From Rhodospirillales bacterium (GTDB lineage Bacteria; Pseudomonadota; Alphaproteobacteria; Rhodospirillales; Shumkoniaceae), in the NCBI GenBank assembly GCA_014859895.1, contig JACZKS010000179.1, forward strand, positions 1-61,523: 61,523 bases of DNA, written 5' to 3'. Each line of letters starts with the position of its first letter. The stretch's first letter is position 1. A program made the position numbers and the translations under genes. This document shows positions 46,229 through 53,732 of this stretch, piece by piece. Under the pieces are notes generated by a model. It had not been told where the DNA came from. It saw only the letters and a list, made by a program, of their open reading frames with translations, and did not search any database.

Positions 46229-46924
46229 ATGAATCGTGTGGCGTTCTGGGCGGGCCTCGTCGCGGCGCTGATCGGCATATCAACCGCGGCGGCGGCCGAG
46301 GTTCCGGTGCCCCAGAACTTCGGCCAGGCGATGAGCTGGTACGAGCGGGCCGCCGAGGCCGGCAATGTCGAGGCCCAGTTCTATCTCGGCGTCATGTACG
46401 AAGCCGGGGTGCGCGGCAATAACGACATGGCGAGTGCCACCAAGTGGTATCGCAAGGCGGCCGAGCAGGGCCACGTGCAGGCCCAGACCCGTCTGGGTGT
46501 CCTCTATTATCAGGGACGCGGCGTGCCGGCGGATTTTGCCGAGGCGGCTCGCTGGTACGCCAAGGCGGCCGATGGCGGTTCGCCGCGCGCCCAATACAAC
46601 CTCGCCCTCATGTACGAACGTGGCCAAGGGGTGCCGGCAAATGCCGCGATGGCCGCCTCGCTCTACGAAAAAGCCTCGGACGGCGGTACCGCCCAGGCTC
46701 GGTTAAGCTTGGCCACCCTTTATGCTCGCGGCGAAGGGGTCAAGCGCGATCCCCAGCGTGCCCTGATGTGGCTGAACATGGCGGCAGCCTCCGGTCTCAG
46801 GGTCAGCGACGCGGTGCGCCAGGGATTGCTTGACGAGTTGTCTCCTGCACAAGAGGCGGAGGCCAAGCGCCTCGCAGACGAGCGCCTGGCGAAATCCGCC
46901 GATCCGCAAAGACCGAATTCCTGA
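46229..46924 (+). CDS. Exported Sel1-repeat (SLR/TPR-like) protein
   Basis: 231 residues. Signal peptide MNRVAFWAGLVAALIGISTA (cleavage near AAAAE), then four to five Sel1 repeats, for example AMSWYERAAEAGNVEAQFYL and ASATKWYRKAAEQGHVQAQT. Such proteins scaffold protein-protein contacts in the periplasm. A good GGAGGAG lies before the ATG. It has no functional partner beside it. Confidence 0.9.
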   Translation: MNRVAFWAGLVAALIGISTAAAAEVPVPQNFGQAMSWYERAAEAGNVEAQFYLGVMYEAGVRGNNDMASATKWYRKAAEQGHVQAQTRLGVLYYQGRGVPADFAEAARWYAKAADGGSPRAQYNLALMYERGQGVPANAAMAASLYEKASDGGTAQARLSLATLYARGEGVKRDPQRALMWLNMAAASGLRVSDAVRQGLLDELSPAQEAEAKRLADERLAKSADPQRPNS

Positions 46925-47428
46925 TTAGTGGTGTGTGACGTGGCTGTCCCGGCGAGGTGCGCGGGGAGCGGGGATGTCACCTTCCATATCGGAAATGGCC
47001 AAGTATTGCCCCAGCGGCTTGTCGTGGATTTCGATGTGATCGATCACCCACGATTCCAGGAAGGCGAGGACGGCGTCGGCATCGTACTTGCCGCACTCGA
47101 GGGTACTGTGCATGGTTTCGAGACGCGCGAGGATCGCGCGGTGCTCGGCCCGGTGGAGGCCCGCCGGCCGATAACCGAAATCATCCATCATCCGCTCCTC
47201 CTCGGCGAAGCGGCGCTGGAGAAAGGTAAGGAGATCGCCGATCTTGGAGCAGGAGCCGCCGATCCGCTGGCACGGACGGTTGGCGCCGAACATGGCCGAC
47301 ACCAGGAACAACAGGCACTCATTGGCGGTATTGATCTCGGCCAGGACATCACGCCGCCGGGAAGGGGGGGTACGCGCGGGACGGCGGTGGGAGAGTGGGC
47401 GGCTGGGCAAGGAAAGCAACTTGGGCAT
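46925..47428 (-). CDS. Hemerythrin-like protein with degenerate metal site
   Basis: 167 residues. It matches the bacteriohemerythrin four-helix pattern from about residue 27 on, but the ligand set is incomplete. The helix B Glu (FAEEERMM, residues 74-81), His92 and His96 (LHRAEHRAIL), and the final His131 with Asp136 (HIEIHDKPLG) are present. The helix A His and the helix B His (normally HFxxEE, here RFAEEE) are replaced. Diiron or O2 binding is therefore doubtful. The N-terminal ~26 residues are very basic and extra. It is convergent with the Sel1 gene, abutting it. Confidence 0.75.
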   Translation of the reverse strand: MPKLLSLPSRPLSHRRPARTPPSRRRDVLAEINTANECLLFLVSAMFGANRPCQRIGGSCSKIGDLLTFLQRRFAEEERMMDDFGYRPAGLHRAEHRAILARLETMHSTLECGKYDADAVLAFLESWVIDHIEIHDKPLGQYLAISDMEGDIPAPRAPRRDSHVTHH

Positions 47429-47708
47429 GGCGAACCGTCTCCGTCAGTCCAGATAAAAGAACCTCCTGCCCACGATGCGCGGACAGTTTCCCCCATTGTC
47501 GCCCCGGCCGCGGTCATCTTCGCCGGATTACGCCGTCATCCCAGGCGACGATGGAGGATAGCCCGGCAGGGCGTGACAATTCCGTGGCATCGTTGTGATT
47601 TCTATGTGCATGGCGGTTGCCGCGCGGGGGGGGCAGCCGGCGCCGCAGGAATCCCGGGATCTAGCGATTTTTTGCAGAATCGGGAACCGGCGGCGCCGGC
47701 CAGGGCGA

Positions 47709-47860
47709 GTGTCCGGCTTTTGCGGCCGGACGCGGGAAACCCTAATGCAACCGAAAGTTCCGGGAGACCCGCCGCGCCGCCGCCGAGAGGCGCTGAAGCG
47801 ACGGACGATCGATGCAAGGCCGAGGGTAGGAGGACCACGGGGGACCTTGGTCTCCTCCCC
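47709..47860. other. Hairpin-rich part of the long 47429-48195 non-coding gap
   Basis: The 767-bp gap between the hemerythrin-like gene and the membrane sensor gene has no convincing ORF. Its middle is rich in stems: GTCCGGC with GCCGGAC (47711-47731); a nested stem closed by GCGGG (47732-47736) and CCCGC (47768-47772) with inner CCC/GGG and AAC/GTT pairs; and GGAGGACCA with TGGTCTCCTCC (about 47829-47858). I recognise no known riboswitch or small RNA class. It could be a structured leader, a small RNA gene or unremarkable GC-rich spacer. Confidence 0.35.
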
Positions 47861-48082
47861 TTGGGGTCGCCTTGCTCGGCGACGGGCCTCGACCGGAACT
47901 CTCTATCAAATCGACGAGAACAGAGTATCCGCTGTCGGGTTACCGGCGGATGGCGACCTCATTAAGGATTTGTAATGTGGCTGGGTGGGCCGGAGTCGCC
48001 TGTTGCTGTGGCCATGGGTTGCCACCCCGGGAGCGGGAGAAGGCGTTGGGAAAAATGCCGGAAATCAAGGCTTCATAAGACG

Positions 48083-48117
48083 CCGGGCCGGTTTCCGGCG
48101 GCCCGGCCGGTTTTTTC
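48083..48117 (+). terminator. Rho-independent terminator in the gap before the sensor gene
   Basis: CCGGGCC and GGCCCGG arms with an extended CCGG pairing, followed by TTTTTT at 48111-48116. It reads rightward and has no annotated gene directly upstream, so it may end a transcript from the non-coding 47.7-48.0 kb region. Confidence 0.65.
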
Positions 48118-48195
48118 GCATTCGTCGTTTGACATGGCGAACGTCGTGCCATAGCAATCCGCTCGAAAACCAAAAAAAACGAGGAACCGCCCACT

Positions 48196-49020
48196 ATGAC
48201 TAGACCGAGAAAGCTGAACACAACCGTTGTATTATGGACCCTCATATCGCTTTCGTTTGTCGCGGTGATTTTTTCGGCTTCCAACATGTTTGGTTTGGAA
48301 AGCATGGTTGCCCGAGCCGAAAAGCGCGAACTTGACGGACACTTCCGCAATCTTGGCATGATCCTCGCCGGTGATCCCGCCCCGGTGGCCGCTTTCGACG
48401 ATGCTTCCGCCGATCGAACGGACGTTCTTGCGGCCGGTTTCGGTTTTGGCGAAGAGGGGCGCGTCGGCCGCCCCCACGCCGGGTTTGTGACGGCCGCCTA
48501 TGCGCCGCCGTTCCGCCAGATCGACCGCATCGGCAGCGATCTGTTCGGGATGCCGCGCGTCGCCGGGCTGAACGGCGACGGCCGGGACTTGGTGTCGGGG
48601 CTGGAGCCCGCCGCCGGCACGCCCGCCTCATTCCGCGTCCTCCCGATTCTTGACGATTTCAAACAGAAGTCGGGGATTGACGTCGCCCTGTTTGCGGTGC
48701 GCGAGGGAAAGATTACGCCGGTGGGGGCTACGCTGGCCGGCGCCGCCTGGCTGACCGGGGACGAACTGCGCCGGGCCGCAGCCGGGGAAACCATCCTTCG
48801 CGAACACCGGCTGGGCGATCGGGCATCGGCGATTCTGGCCGGCCCCGTCCACGACCCATCGGGCCGGCGGTTGGGCGTGGCCGTCGTTGCTCATGACCGG
48901 GCGGAATTCACGGCCACCATCGGGGCGCTTCGTACGGCGGTGATCGGCATCGGCTTGCTGTTGATGTTCGTCGCCGCCATCATTGCCTGTGCCGTATCGG
49001 CAAAGCCGGTGCAGGCTTAA
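48196..49020 (+). CDS. Membrane protein with a periplasmic sensor-like domain and no output domain
   Basis: 274 residues. Two membrane helices (VLWTLISLSFVAVIFSAS near residues 12-29; AVIGIGLLLMFVAAIIACAV near the end) flank a ~210-residue periplasmic region. This is the layout of the sensing half of a chemoreceptor with a Cache-like domain (LPILDDFKQKSGIDVALFAV, then ILAGPVHDPSGRRLGVAVV). The protein stops at SAKPVQA, exactly where a HAMP domain would begin, so it looks like a truncated chemoreceptor or a free sensor. I do not recognise a specific family. Confidence 0.65.
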   Translation: MTRPRKLNTTVVLWTLISLSFVAVIFSASNMFGLESMVARAEKRELDGHFRNLGMILAGDPAPVAAFDDASADRTDVLAAGFGFGEEGRVGRPHAGFVTAAYAPPFRQIDRIGSDLFGMPRVAGLNGDGRDLVSGLEPAAGTPASFRVLPILDDFKQKSGIDVALFAVREGKITPVGATLAGAAWLTGDELRRAAAGETILREHRLGDRASAILAGPVHDPSGRRLGVAVVAHDRAEFTATIGALRTAVIGIGLLLMFVAAIIACAVSAKPVQA

Positions 49021-49094
49021 GGCCTGTCGTTCCGGGACGGCCGGGGGCTCCGCATCGGGCCTCCACAGGACCCTCGGCGGCCGGTCCACTTTGC

Positions 49095-49123
49095 TTGACT
49101 CGGGCGCGGATTTGAGCTTATTA
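49095..49123 (+). promoter_or_regulatory. Promoter of tRNA-Met
   Basis: TTGACT at 49095-49100 and TTATTA at 49118-49123 with a 17-bp spacer, 32 bp upstream of the tRNA. Confidence 0.6.
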
Positions 49124-49155
49124 CGCTGCCACCGCAAGCGTACGCGGGCTCCTCT

Positions 49156-49232
49156 GGCGGAGTAGCTCAGTTGGCTAGAGCAGAGGAATCATAATCCTTG
49201 TGTCGGGGGTTCGAATCCCTCCTCCGCTACCA
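49156..49232 (+). tRNA. tRNA-Met (elongator type, anticodon CAT)
   Basis: 77-nt cloverleaf: acceptor GGCGGAG with CTCCGCT (first pair G-U), D-arm GCTCAGTTGGCTAGAGC, anticodon loop with CAT (GAATCATAATC), T-arm CGGGGGTTCGAATCCCTC and encoded CCA. The non-initiator acceptor stem marks it as elongator Met. Its 3' half is the probable insertion site of the mobile element. Confidence 0.95.
49189..49232. other. Probable attachment-site core (attL) in the tRNA-Met 3' half
   Basis: The minus-strand recombinase ORF runs into the tRNA and its last residues (EEGFEPPTQGL) are the antisense translation of the T-arm. tRNA 3' ends are classic integration sites, and gene content changes completely to the right of this point. 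The duplicated copy expected at the far end (attR) lies outside the window. Confidence 0.5.
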
Positions 49233-50811
49233 CTTCTAACAACCGATCGGCCTGGCGCCCATGTGCCAGGCCGATCAGCGTTTCAAGGCGGGTCACCACC
49301 TTGAGGTCATAGCAGCCGCGGCCGTCCAGCGGCACCACGTCGATGCGATCGATGACGGCCCGCAGCAGCGTGGCCGCCTCGGCCTGCGCCAGGCTGTCGG
49401 CGGCCAGCGCGTCGAACAGCTGCTCGGCGTTGCGGCGGTACTCCTCGAGCGCGGCCGGGTGCAGCGACACGACGGTGTCGGGCTTCTCCCTGGCCATCTC
49501 AGATTCCAGTCTCGCCTTCTCGGCCTCCATCTCGACCAGCCGGCGCTTGAGTTCCGGCGTCGCCGTGCCTTCGCAGATGGCGTCGACGGCACGTGTGATC
49601 GATCGGCCCAGCTCGCCCAGGCGCTGCGCGTCCCGCTTGCGGCGCGACGTCTTCTCGCTGGCCAGGATCTTACGCTCCTTGTCATAGGCGGAGACGAAGG
49701 CGGCCAGCGCCTTGGGCCGCAGCAGGCGGTCCCTGAGGCCGCCCAACACACGGACATTGACGTCGGAGATCTTCACGGTGCGGTCGTTGGCGCAGGCGCA
49801 GGGGCCACAGTCCCGGCGGGCGGCGCATCCGGCCTTGTCCGTGGCATAGGTGACGTAGGCGCCGCCGCAGACGCCGCAGCGCAAGAGGCCGGACAGCAGG
49901 TGGCGGGGGCGCTTCGGCCGTGGCGTGCCGGCCGAGTGGGCGTAACGCTCGTGCACCGCCTGGACGGCCGCCCATGTGGCCTCATCGACGATGCGCAGAT
50001 CGGGCGCCTCGGCGATCAGCCATTCGGAGGGCGGGTTGGGCCGGGAGAGGCGCCGGCCGGTGTCGGGGTCCTTCACCATGCGCAGCCGGTTGTAGACCAG
50101 CCGCCCACGATAGCCGTCGTTCCACAGGATGCCCGAGCCCCGGGCCCGGTTGCCGGCGATGGTCGAGGTGCGCCAGGCGCCGCCGTTGGGGCCGGGAACG
50201 CCATCGGCGTTGAGACCATGGCAGATGGCGCGCGCGCTCATGCCGGCCGCGTACTCGCGGAAGATCCGGCGGATGACCTCGGCCTGATCATCGTTCACGG
50301 CGCGGCCGCCGCGCACCGGCTCGCCCTTGGCGTCGTATTCCTTGGCGACCGTGTAGCCGTAGGAGAGGCCGCCCGGGCTGCGGCCGGCGACGACGCGGCC
50401 GCGTTGGCCGCGGCGGATCTTGATGGCAAGCTCTCGGATGAAGAGGGCATTCATCGTGCCCTTGAGGCCGACGTGCAGCTCGGAGACGTCGCCCTCGGAC
50501 ACGGTGACGATGCGGACGCCGGCGAAGACCAGGCGCTTGTAGATGCCGGCGATGTCTTCCTGGTCGCGCGACAGGCGGTCCATCGCCTCGGCCAGCACGA
50601 TGTCGAAGCGCCCGGTCTTGGCGTCCTCCATGAGGGCCTGGGCGCGCGGCCGGCTCCCCAGGTGGGCGCCCGAGATGGCATAGTCCGCGTAGACCTCGAC
50701 GATCATCCATCCCAGGCGGTCGGCGTGCTCGCGGCACAGCCTCACCTGGTCGTCGATCGAGCGCTCGTTCTGATGTTCGGAAGAGTATCGGGCGTAGACG
50801 GCTACGCGCAT
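49189..50811 (-). CDS. Large serine recombinase (integrase)
   Basis: 540-residue site-specific recombinase of the resolvase/invertase superfamily. The catalytic Ser is in VYARYSSEHQ near the N-terminus, with Arg residues in AEAMDRLSRDQ. A recombinase domain (YGYTVAKEYD onward), a zinc ribbon (LLRCGVCGGAY...CGPCAC) and a coiled coil follow, as in phage large serine integrases. The C-terminus is read from the tRNA-Met gene, so the native stop may have been set by integration. A 53-codon gene overlaps its start. Confidence 0.93.
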   Translation of the reverse strand: MRVAVYARYSSEHQNERSIDDQVRLCREHADRLGWMIVEVYADYAISGAHLGSRPRAQALMEDAKTGRFDIVLAEAMDRLSRDQEDIAGIYKRLVFAGVRIVTVSEGDVSELHVGLKGTMNALFIRELAIKIRRGQRGRVVAGRSPGGLSYGYTVAKEYDAKGEPVRGGRAVNDDQAEVIRRIFREYAAGMSARAICHGLNADGVPGPNGGAWRTSTIAGNRARGSGILWNDGYRGRLVYNRLRMVKDPDTGRRLSRPNPPSEWLIAEAPDLRIVDEATWAAVQAVHERYAHSAGTPRPKRPRHLLSGLLRCGVCGGAYVTYATDKAGCAARRDCGPCACANDRTVKISDVNVRVLGGLRDRLLRPKALAAFVSAYDKERKILASEKTSRRKRDAQRLGELGRSITRAVDAICEGTATPELKRRLVEMEAEKARLESEMAREKPDTVVSLHPAALEEYRRNAEQLFDALAADSLAQAEAATLLRAVIDRIDVVPLDGRGCYDLKVVTRLETLIGLAHGRQADRLLEVVAEEGFEPPTQGL

Positions 50812-50963
50812 GGCTCGGGTTCCTCACGCGGCGGGTCGACCTCCGCCGCATGATGACGCCGGGCGATGCTCCTGGCAAGAATGCGCGCCAACTCCTCGAC
50901 CGCCTCGTCCCAATCGAGGGGCGGCGGATCGTTCGGCCGGAAGGTGGGGGCGCGCGTCGGCAT
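50802..50963 (-). CDS. Small protein overlapping the recombinase start
   Basis: 53 residues, MPTRAPTFRPNDPPPLDWDE followed by a helical segment AVEELARILARSIARRHHAA. Its stop overlaps the recombinase ATG by 10 bp, suggesting translational coupling. The function is unknown; small helical proteins in front of serine recombinases can be directionality factors, but that is only a possibility here. Confidence 0.55.
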   Translation of the reverse strand: MPTRAPTFRPNDPPPLDWDEAVEELARILARSIARRHHAAEVDPPREEPEPCA

Positions 50964-50972
50964 GGCGATCGG

Positions 50973-51197
50973 CTAGGCGAGCAGCCACCTCCATATGCCC
51001 AGCAGGTTGGCGGCGGTGAAGCCGGCCTGCATGGCGGCCAGTGCCCCGTCCCGCGTGACGGCCGCCACGGCCAGCCAGGAGGCAGAGGAGGCGAGGAAGA
51101 GGACGAAGCCCCAGCCGGAGGCCGGGACGTTGGCGGCGACCAGCAGGGCGCCGGAAAGGGCGCAGGCGGTGCCAAACCATTTGAGGGGGCGGAGCAT
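50973..51197 (-). CDS. Small membrane protein (three predicted helices)
   Basis: 74 residues, almost entirely hydrophobic: FGTACALSGALLVAANVPAS, then WGFVLFLASSASWLAVAAV and MQAGFTAANLLGIWRWLLA. The layout recalls half-size PnuC/SWEET-like phage proteins, but no family can be assigned. It lies 4 bp downstream of the DUF7693-like gene. Confidence 0.7.
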   Translation of the reverse strand: MLRPLKWFGTACALSGALLVAANVPASGWGFVLFLASSASWLAVAAVTRDGALAAMQAGFTAANLLGIWRWLLA

Positions 51198-51201
51198 GGA
51201 A

Positions 51202-51555
51202 CTAGTCTCCGGAACGCGAGGCCGCCACCGGCGCCGCGGCTAAGATCGTCATGAGGGCTTTTTCATCATCACCCGAAAGCATGCGTATGGGATCATTAAG
51301 GCTGCCGCCCAACTCGGCCACCCACTGTTCGAACTTCCCATGGCGACCGTCGGCCGACGTCATGTTGTCGAGGTAATCCAAGTCCCCGCCGTCGTTGAAG
51401 ATGACGAGGCGGTGACCGCCCGCCATCACATAGAGATCGGCGTGATCGCCATCCTCAAACTGGCGCGGCCAAATACTGTCGACGCCAATCCTGCCAGCGG
51501 CGATTTCGCGCAGTATTTCCAGAGCATCCATTGCGGGAAGGTAAGGTCTGGTCAT
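51202..51555 (-). CDS. DUF7693-like protein
   Basis: 117 residues matching by eye the DUF7693 pattern: AMDALEILREIAAGRIGVDS at the start, the core GHRLVIFNDGGDLDYLDNMT, and DPIRMLSGDDEKALMTILAA near the end. The family is common in prophages and of unknown function. AGGAGAG precedes the ATG. Confidence 0.65.
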   Translation of the reverse strand: MTRPYLPAMDALEILREIAAGRIGVDSIWPRQFEDGDHADLYVMAGGHRLVIFNDGGDLDYLDNMTSADGRHGKFEQWVAELGGSLNDPIRMLSGDDEKALMTILAAAPVAASRSGD

Positions 51556-51566
51556 TGGCACTCTCC

Positions 51567-52259
51567 TCAATCGAACAGGCTTGGTTCGCTGGCCAGGATT
51601 GGGCGGGCGGTGATGGCGCGGGGGTGGAAGGCGACCGCCTCGGCCGACGGCACGAGGACACCTTTGTTGCAGGCGAGCCAGAGCACAGAATCCACGGTGG
51701 CAATGCGGTCGCCGGTCGCCTCCGCCAGTGGGCGGCACAGATCCATGCATGCCGGGAATCGGATGCGCTCCGGCCGGCGCGGCTTGTCGGGGAAGCCGGC
51801 GAGGCGGCAAAGCCAGATGTCGGGCTTGCAGACGTCGGCGCCGATGTTTTTGGCCAACTGCCACTTCGTGTCATCGCCCACGTAGGAAAGCGCCCCGCAC
51901 CAGGCGACTAGGCGCGCCAGATCAGCGGTGTCAAGCGCCTCCCGGCATTGGGCGAACAGCGACGCTCGGTTCTGCCAGTGGGCCTCGATCGCCCCCGCCT
52001 TCGCGCGATAGCCGAAGGCATCCACGACCGGCGTCCCGCCGCGGATGGCGGCCCACACCTTGGCCTCGATGGTGCGGGCGGACTGGGCGCTTCGGCCGGC
52101 GCAAAGGATGATCCAAACGATCTCGCCGGCGAGGTCCTCAGCCTTCGTAGGGGCCTGGATGTTCTCGGCCCATTCGATCATCTCCGGGCAATCTGGATCG
52201 TTGGCCATCATCCAGGCCCTGATGTCTTGATACAGGTCAGCGGAAACGCGCACGGCCAT
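51567..52259 (-). CDS. HhH-GPD (DNA glycosylase-like) protein overlapping the DGR reverse transcriptase
   Basis: 230 residues. The core IVWIILCAGRSAQSARTIEA, LVAWCGALSYVGDDTKWQLA and KNIGADVCKPDIWLCRLAG resembles the helix-hairpin-helix glycosylase fold (G-x-x-T-x-x-x-L-A-x-x-x-G-x-x-V-x-K-P-D). The usual catalytic Asp position and any Fe-S Cys are not clear, so enzymatic activity is uncertain. Its start lies inside the last 23 bp of the RT gene, so the two are translated together. This is the main reason to link it to the DGR. Assignment is by motif only. Confidence 0.6.
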   Translation of the reverse strand: MAVRVSADLYQDIRAWMMANDPDCPEMIEWAENIQAPTKAEDLAGEIVWIILCAGRSAQSARTIEAKVWAAIRGGTPVVDAFGYRAKAGAIEAHWQNRASLFAQCREALDTADLARLVAWCGALSYVGDDTKWQLAKNIGADVCKPDIWLCRLAGFPDKPRRPERIRFPACMDLCRPLAEATGDRIATVDSVLWLACNKGVLVPSAEAVAFHPRAITARPILASEPSLFD

Positions 52260-53376
52260 AACTCCTTTCAGGCGGACGGTGGCTGCGAACTTTGCTCAGG
52301 TCCGCCGCCACCGCGAGCCCGCGCCGCAGCGCGAGGCGGCAGATGGCGATGGACTGCGACCGGCTTCCGGCGTGGCGATAGAGGCCCAGGTACGCGTTGA
52401 AGCTGGCGACCCTATCCCCGGCGGGCAGGGCGGCGAGCCGGCCGAGCGCCGCGCGATGGGTCCTGGCGCGGCCGGACGATCGGTATGGGCGGATGACGTG
52501 GCCGACGAAGTCGACGCCCTTTTCGGCCGGCGCGACGAAGGTTTTGTGCTCGGCCAGCGCGAGGCCGATCCCGGCCATGTGTTCCCGGATGGCGTCGGCC
52601 GCCGCCAACAGCACCTTCGGGTCGGGATGGACCAGGACCATGTCGTCGACGTAGCGGACGTAATGCCGCATGCCGAGGCGGCGCTTGACCATCTGGTCCA
52701 GACCGTCGAGGTAGACGTTGGCGAAGAACTGGCTGGACAGGTTGCCGATGGGAAGACCGGTTGCCGGCGGCGCGTTGAACAGGCTCTTGTGGCGCGGCAC
52801 CAGGGCCATGTGACGCGCCTCGCCGCGCACGCTCGCGTCCCGGCGCACGTCCTGGAACACCAGCTTGCGGATGAGATCGAGCATCGTCGGGTCCTTGACC
52901 CGGCGGCCCAGCATGGCGAACAAGTCGCCATGGCGGATCGAGCCGAAGAAGTTGGCGATGTCCGCCTTGAGCACGAAGACCGGCCGGCTCCAGTTTTCCG
53001 TCGCGCTCAGCAGGTGGCGGCGCAGCCGGCCCGCGGCGTAGAGCGTGCCGCGGCCGGGGATGCAGGCGCAGGAATCGGCGATGAAGGCGGGCTCGAACAG
53101 GGGCGCGATGGCCCGGTAGACCAGATGGTGGACGATGCGGTCGCGGAAGGCGGCGGCCCACACCTCGCGCGGTTTCGGCCGGGTGATGGCGAACACGGTC
53201 GCCGGCGCCGGCGTCCACGTGCCGTCGCGCAGCTCGCTCAGCAGGGCCATCAGGTTGGCTTCCAGGTTCACCTCGAAGGCGAGGGCGGAGCGGGTGGTGC
53301 GCTTGTTCTTCCGGCAGTCGTAGTAGGCCTCGAAAAGCTGGTCCACGGTGATCTCCGACGGCATGGGAATGATCAT
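52237..53376 (-). CDS. DGR reverse transcriptase
   Basis: 379-residue reverse transcriptase of a diversity-generating retroelement. It copies TR RNA into cDNA with random misincorporation at adenines. Catalytic Asp residues are at D139 (LKADIANFFGSI) and in the YVDD box at residues 242-245 (RYVDDMVLVH). The motif GLPIGNLSSQFFANVYLDGL at 207-226 is the DGR-type version of RT motif 4. The ATG at 53376 overlaps the TGA of the ORF through the TR (ATGA); an ATG at 53364 is an alternative. Avd, TR and two VR genes lie directly upstream. Confidence 0.95.
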   Translation of the reverse strand: MIIPMPSEITVDQLFEAYYDCRKNKRTTRSALAFEVNLEANLMALLSELRDGTWTPAPATVFAITRPKPREVWAAAFRDRIVHHLVYRAIAPLFEPAFIADSCACIPGRGTLYAAGRLRRHLLSATENWSRPVFVLKADIANFFGSIRHGDLFAMLGRRVKDPTMLDLIRKLVFQDVRRDASVRGEARHMALVPRHKSLFNAPPATGLPIGNLSSQFFANVYLDGLDQMVKRRLGMRHYVRYVDDMVLVHPDPKVLLAAADAIREHMAGIGLALAEHKTFVAPAEKGVDFVGHVIRPYRSSGRARTHRAALGRLAALPAGDRVASFNAYLGLYRHAGSRSQSIAICRLALRRGLAVAADLSKVRSHRPPERSYGRARFR

Positions 53377-53732
53377 TTGCGGACGGCCCTGACCCGGCAC
53401 CGCCAGCCCTTGTTGTTGTTGTTCTGGTTGCCGTTGTCGAAGTTCTGGTACCAGGCGTAGCCGGACAGTCGGGGGTTTACAGGCCGGGCCGGCGATTGCC
53501 CCGGGCGCTCGCGCGCCCGATCAAATCGATTGGCGGCCTTCGCCGCCGGGGCATCGACGCCGGCCGAGCTGCGCCGGGACGCGCGGGGGAGCAGGCCCGC
53601 CGTATCCGCCATGGCGCTTGGAGCGACGGCCAGCGGCATCGACGCCGCCGCTACCCCGACCAAATGATGCGCTCGGGCGCGAAAGCCATGACCTTCGGGC
53701 ATCAGGCGCGATTCCTTGCATAATTGAGCCAT
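53373..53732 (-). CDS. ORF running in frame through the DGR template repeat (doubtful gene)
   Basis: 119 codons; the last ~28 residues (YAWYQNFDNGNQNNNNKGWR then CRVRAVRK) are the TR read in the same frame as the VR genes. It ends at TGA overlapping the RT ATG and starts inside avd. The N-terminal ~90 residues are low-complexity and show no family, so this may be a non-functional remnant of a third DUF1566 gene or simply the TR transcript. It fills the 325-bp space between RT and avd. Confidence 0.35.
   Translation of the reverse strand: MAQLCKESRLMPEGHGFRARAHHLVGVAAASMPLAVAPSAMADTAGLLPRASRRSSAGVDAPAAKAANRFDRARERPGQSPARPVNPRLSGYAWYQNFDNGNQNNNNKGWRCRVRAVRK
53374..53466 (-). repeat. DGR template repeat (TR)
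   Basis: About 93 bp, copied but not itself mutated. On the coding strand it contains seven AAC (Asn) codons, four of them consecutive, which are ideal for adenine mutagenesis. It matches VR1 from 53374 to 53458 and VR2 from 53375 to 53466 with differences only at TR adenines. Its 3' end (GTCAGGGCCGTCCGCAAATG on the coding strand) is the invariant, GC-rich end expected to act as the mutagenic homing initiation region, and it directly abuts the RT start. Confidence 0.95.

Noticed and set aside
47744-47815. Glycine riboswitch in the 47.4-48.2 kb gap
   Set aside because: A GGGAGA segment and a GAAG-like loop are vaguely similar, but the conserved core is missing and no glycine gene follows.
47985-48203. 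72-codon ORF upstream of the sensor gene
   Set aside because: It runs through a terminator hairpin, has Arg-rich non-family sequence and no ribosome site.
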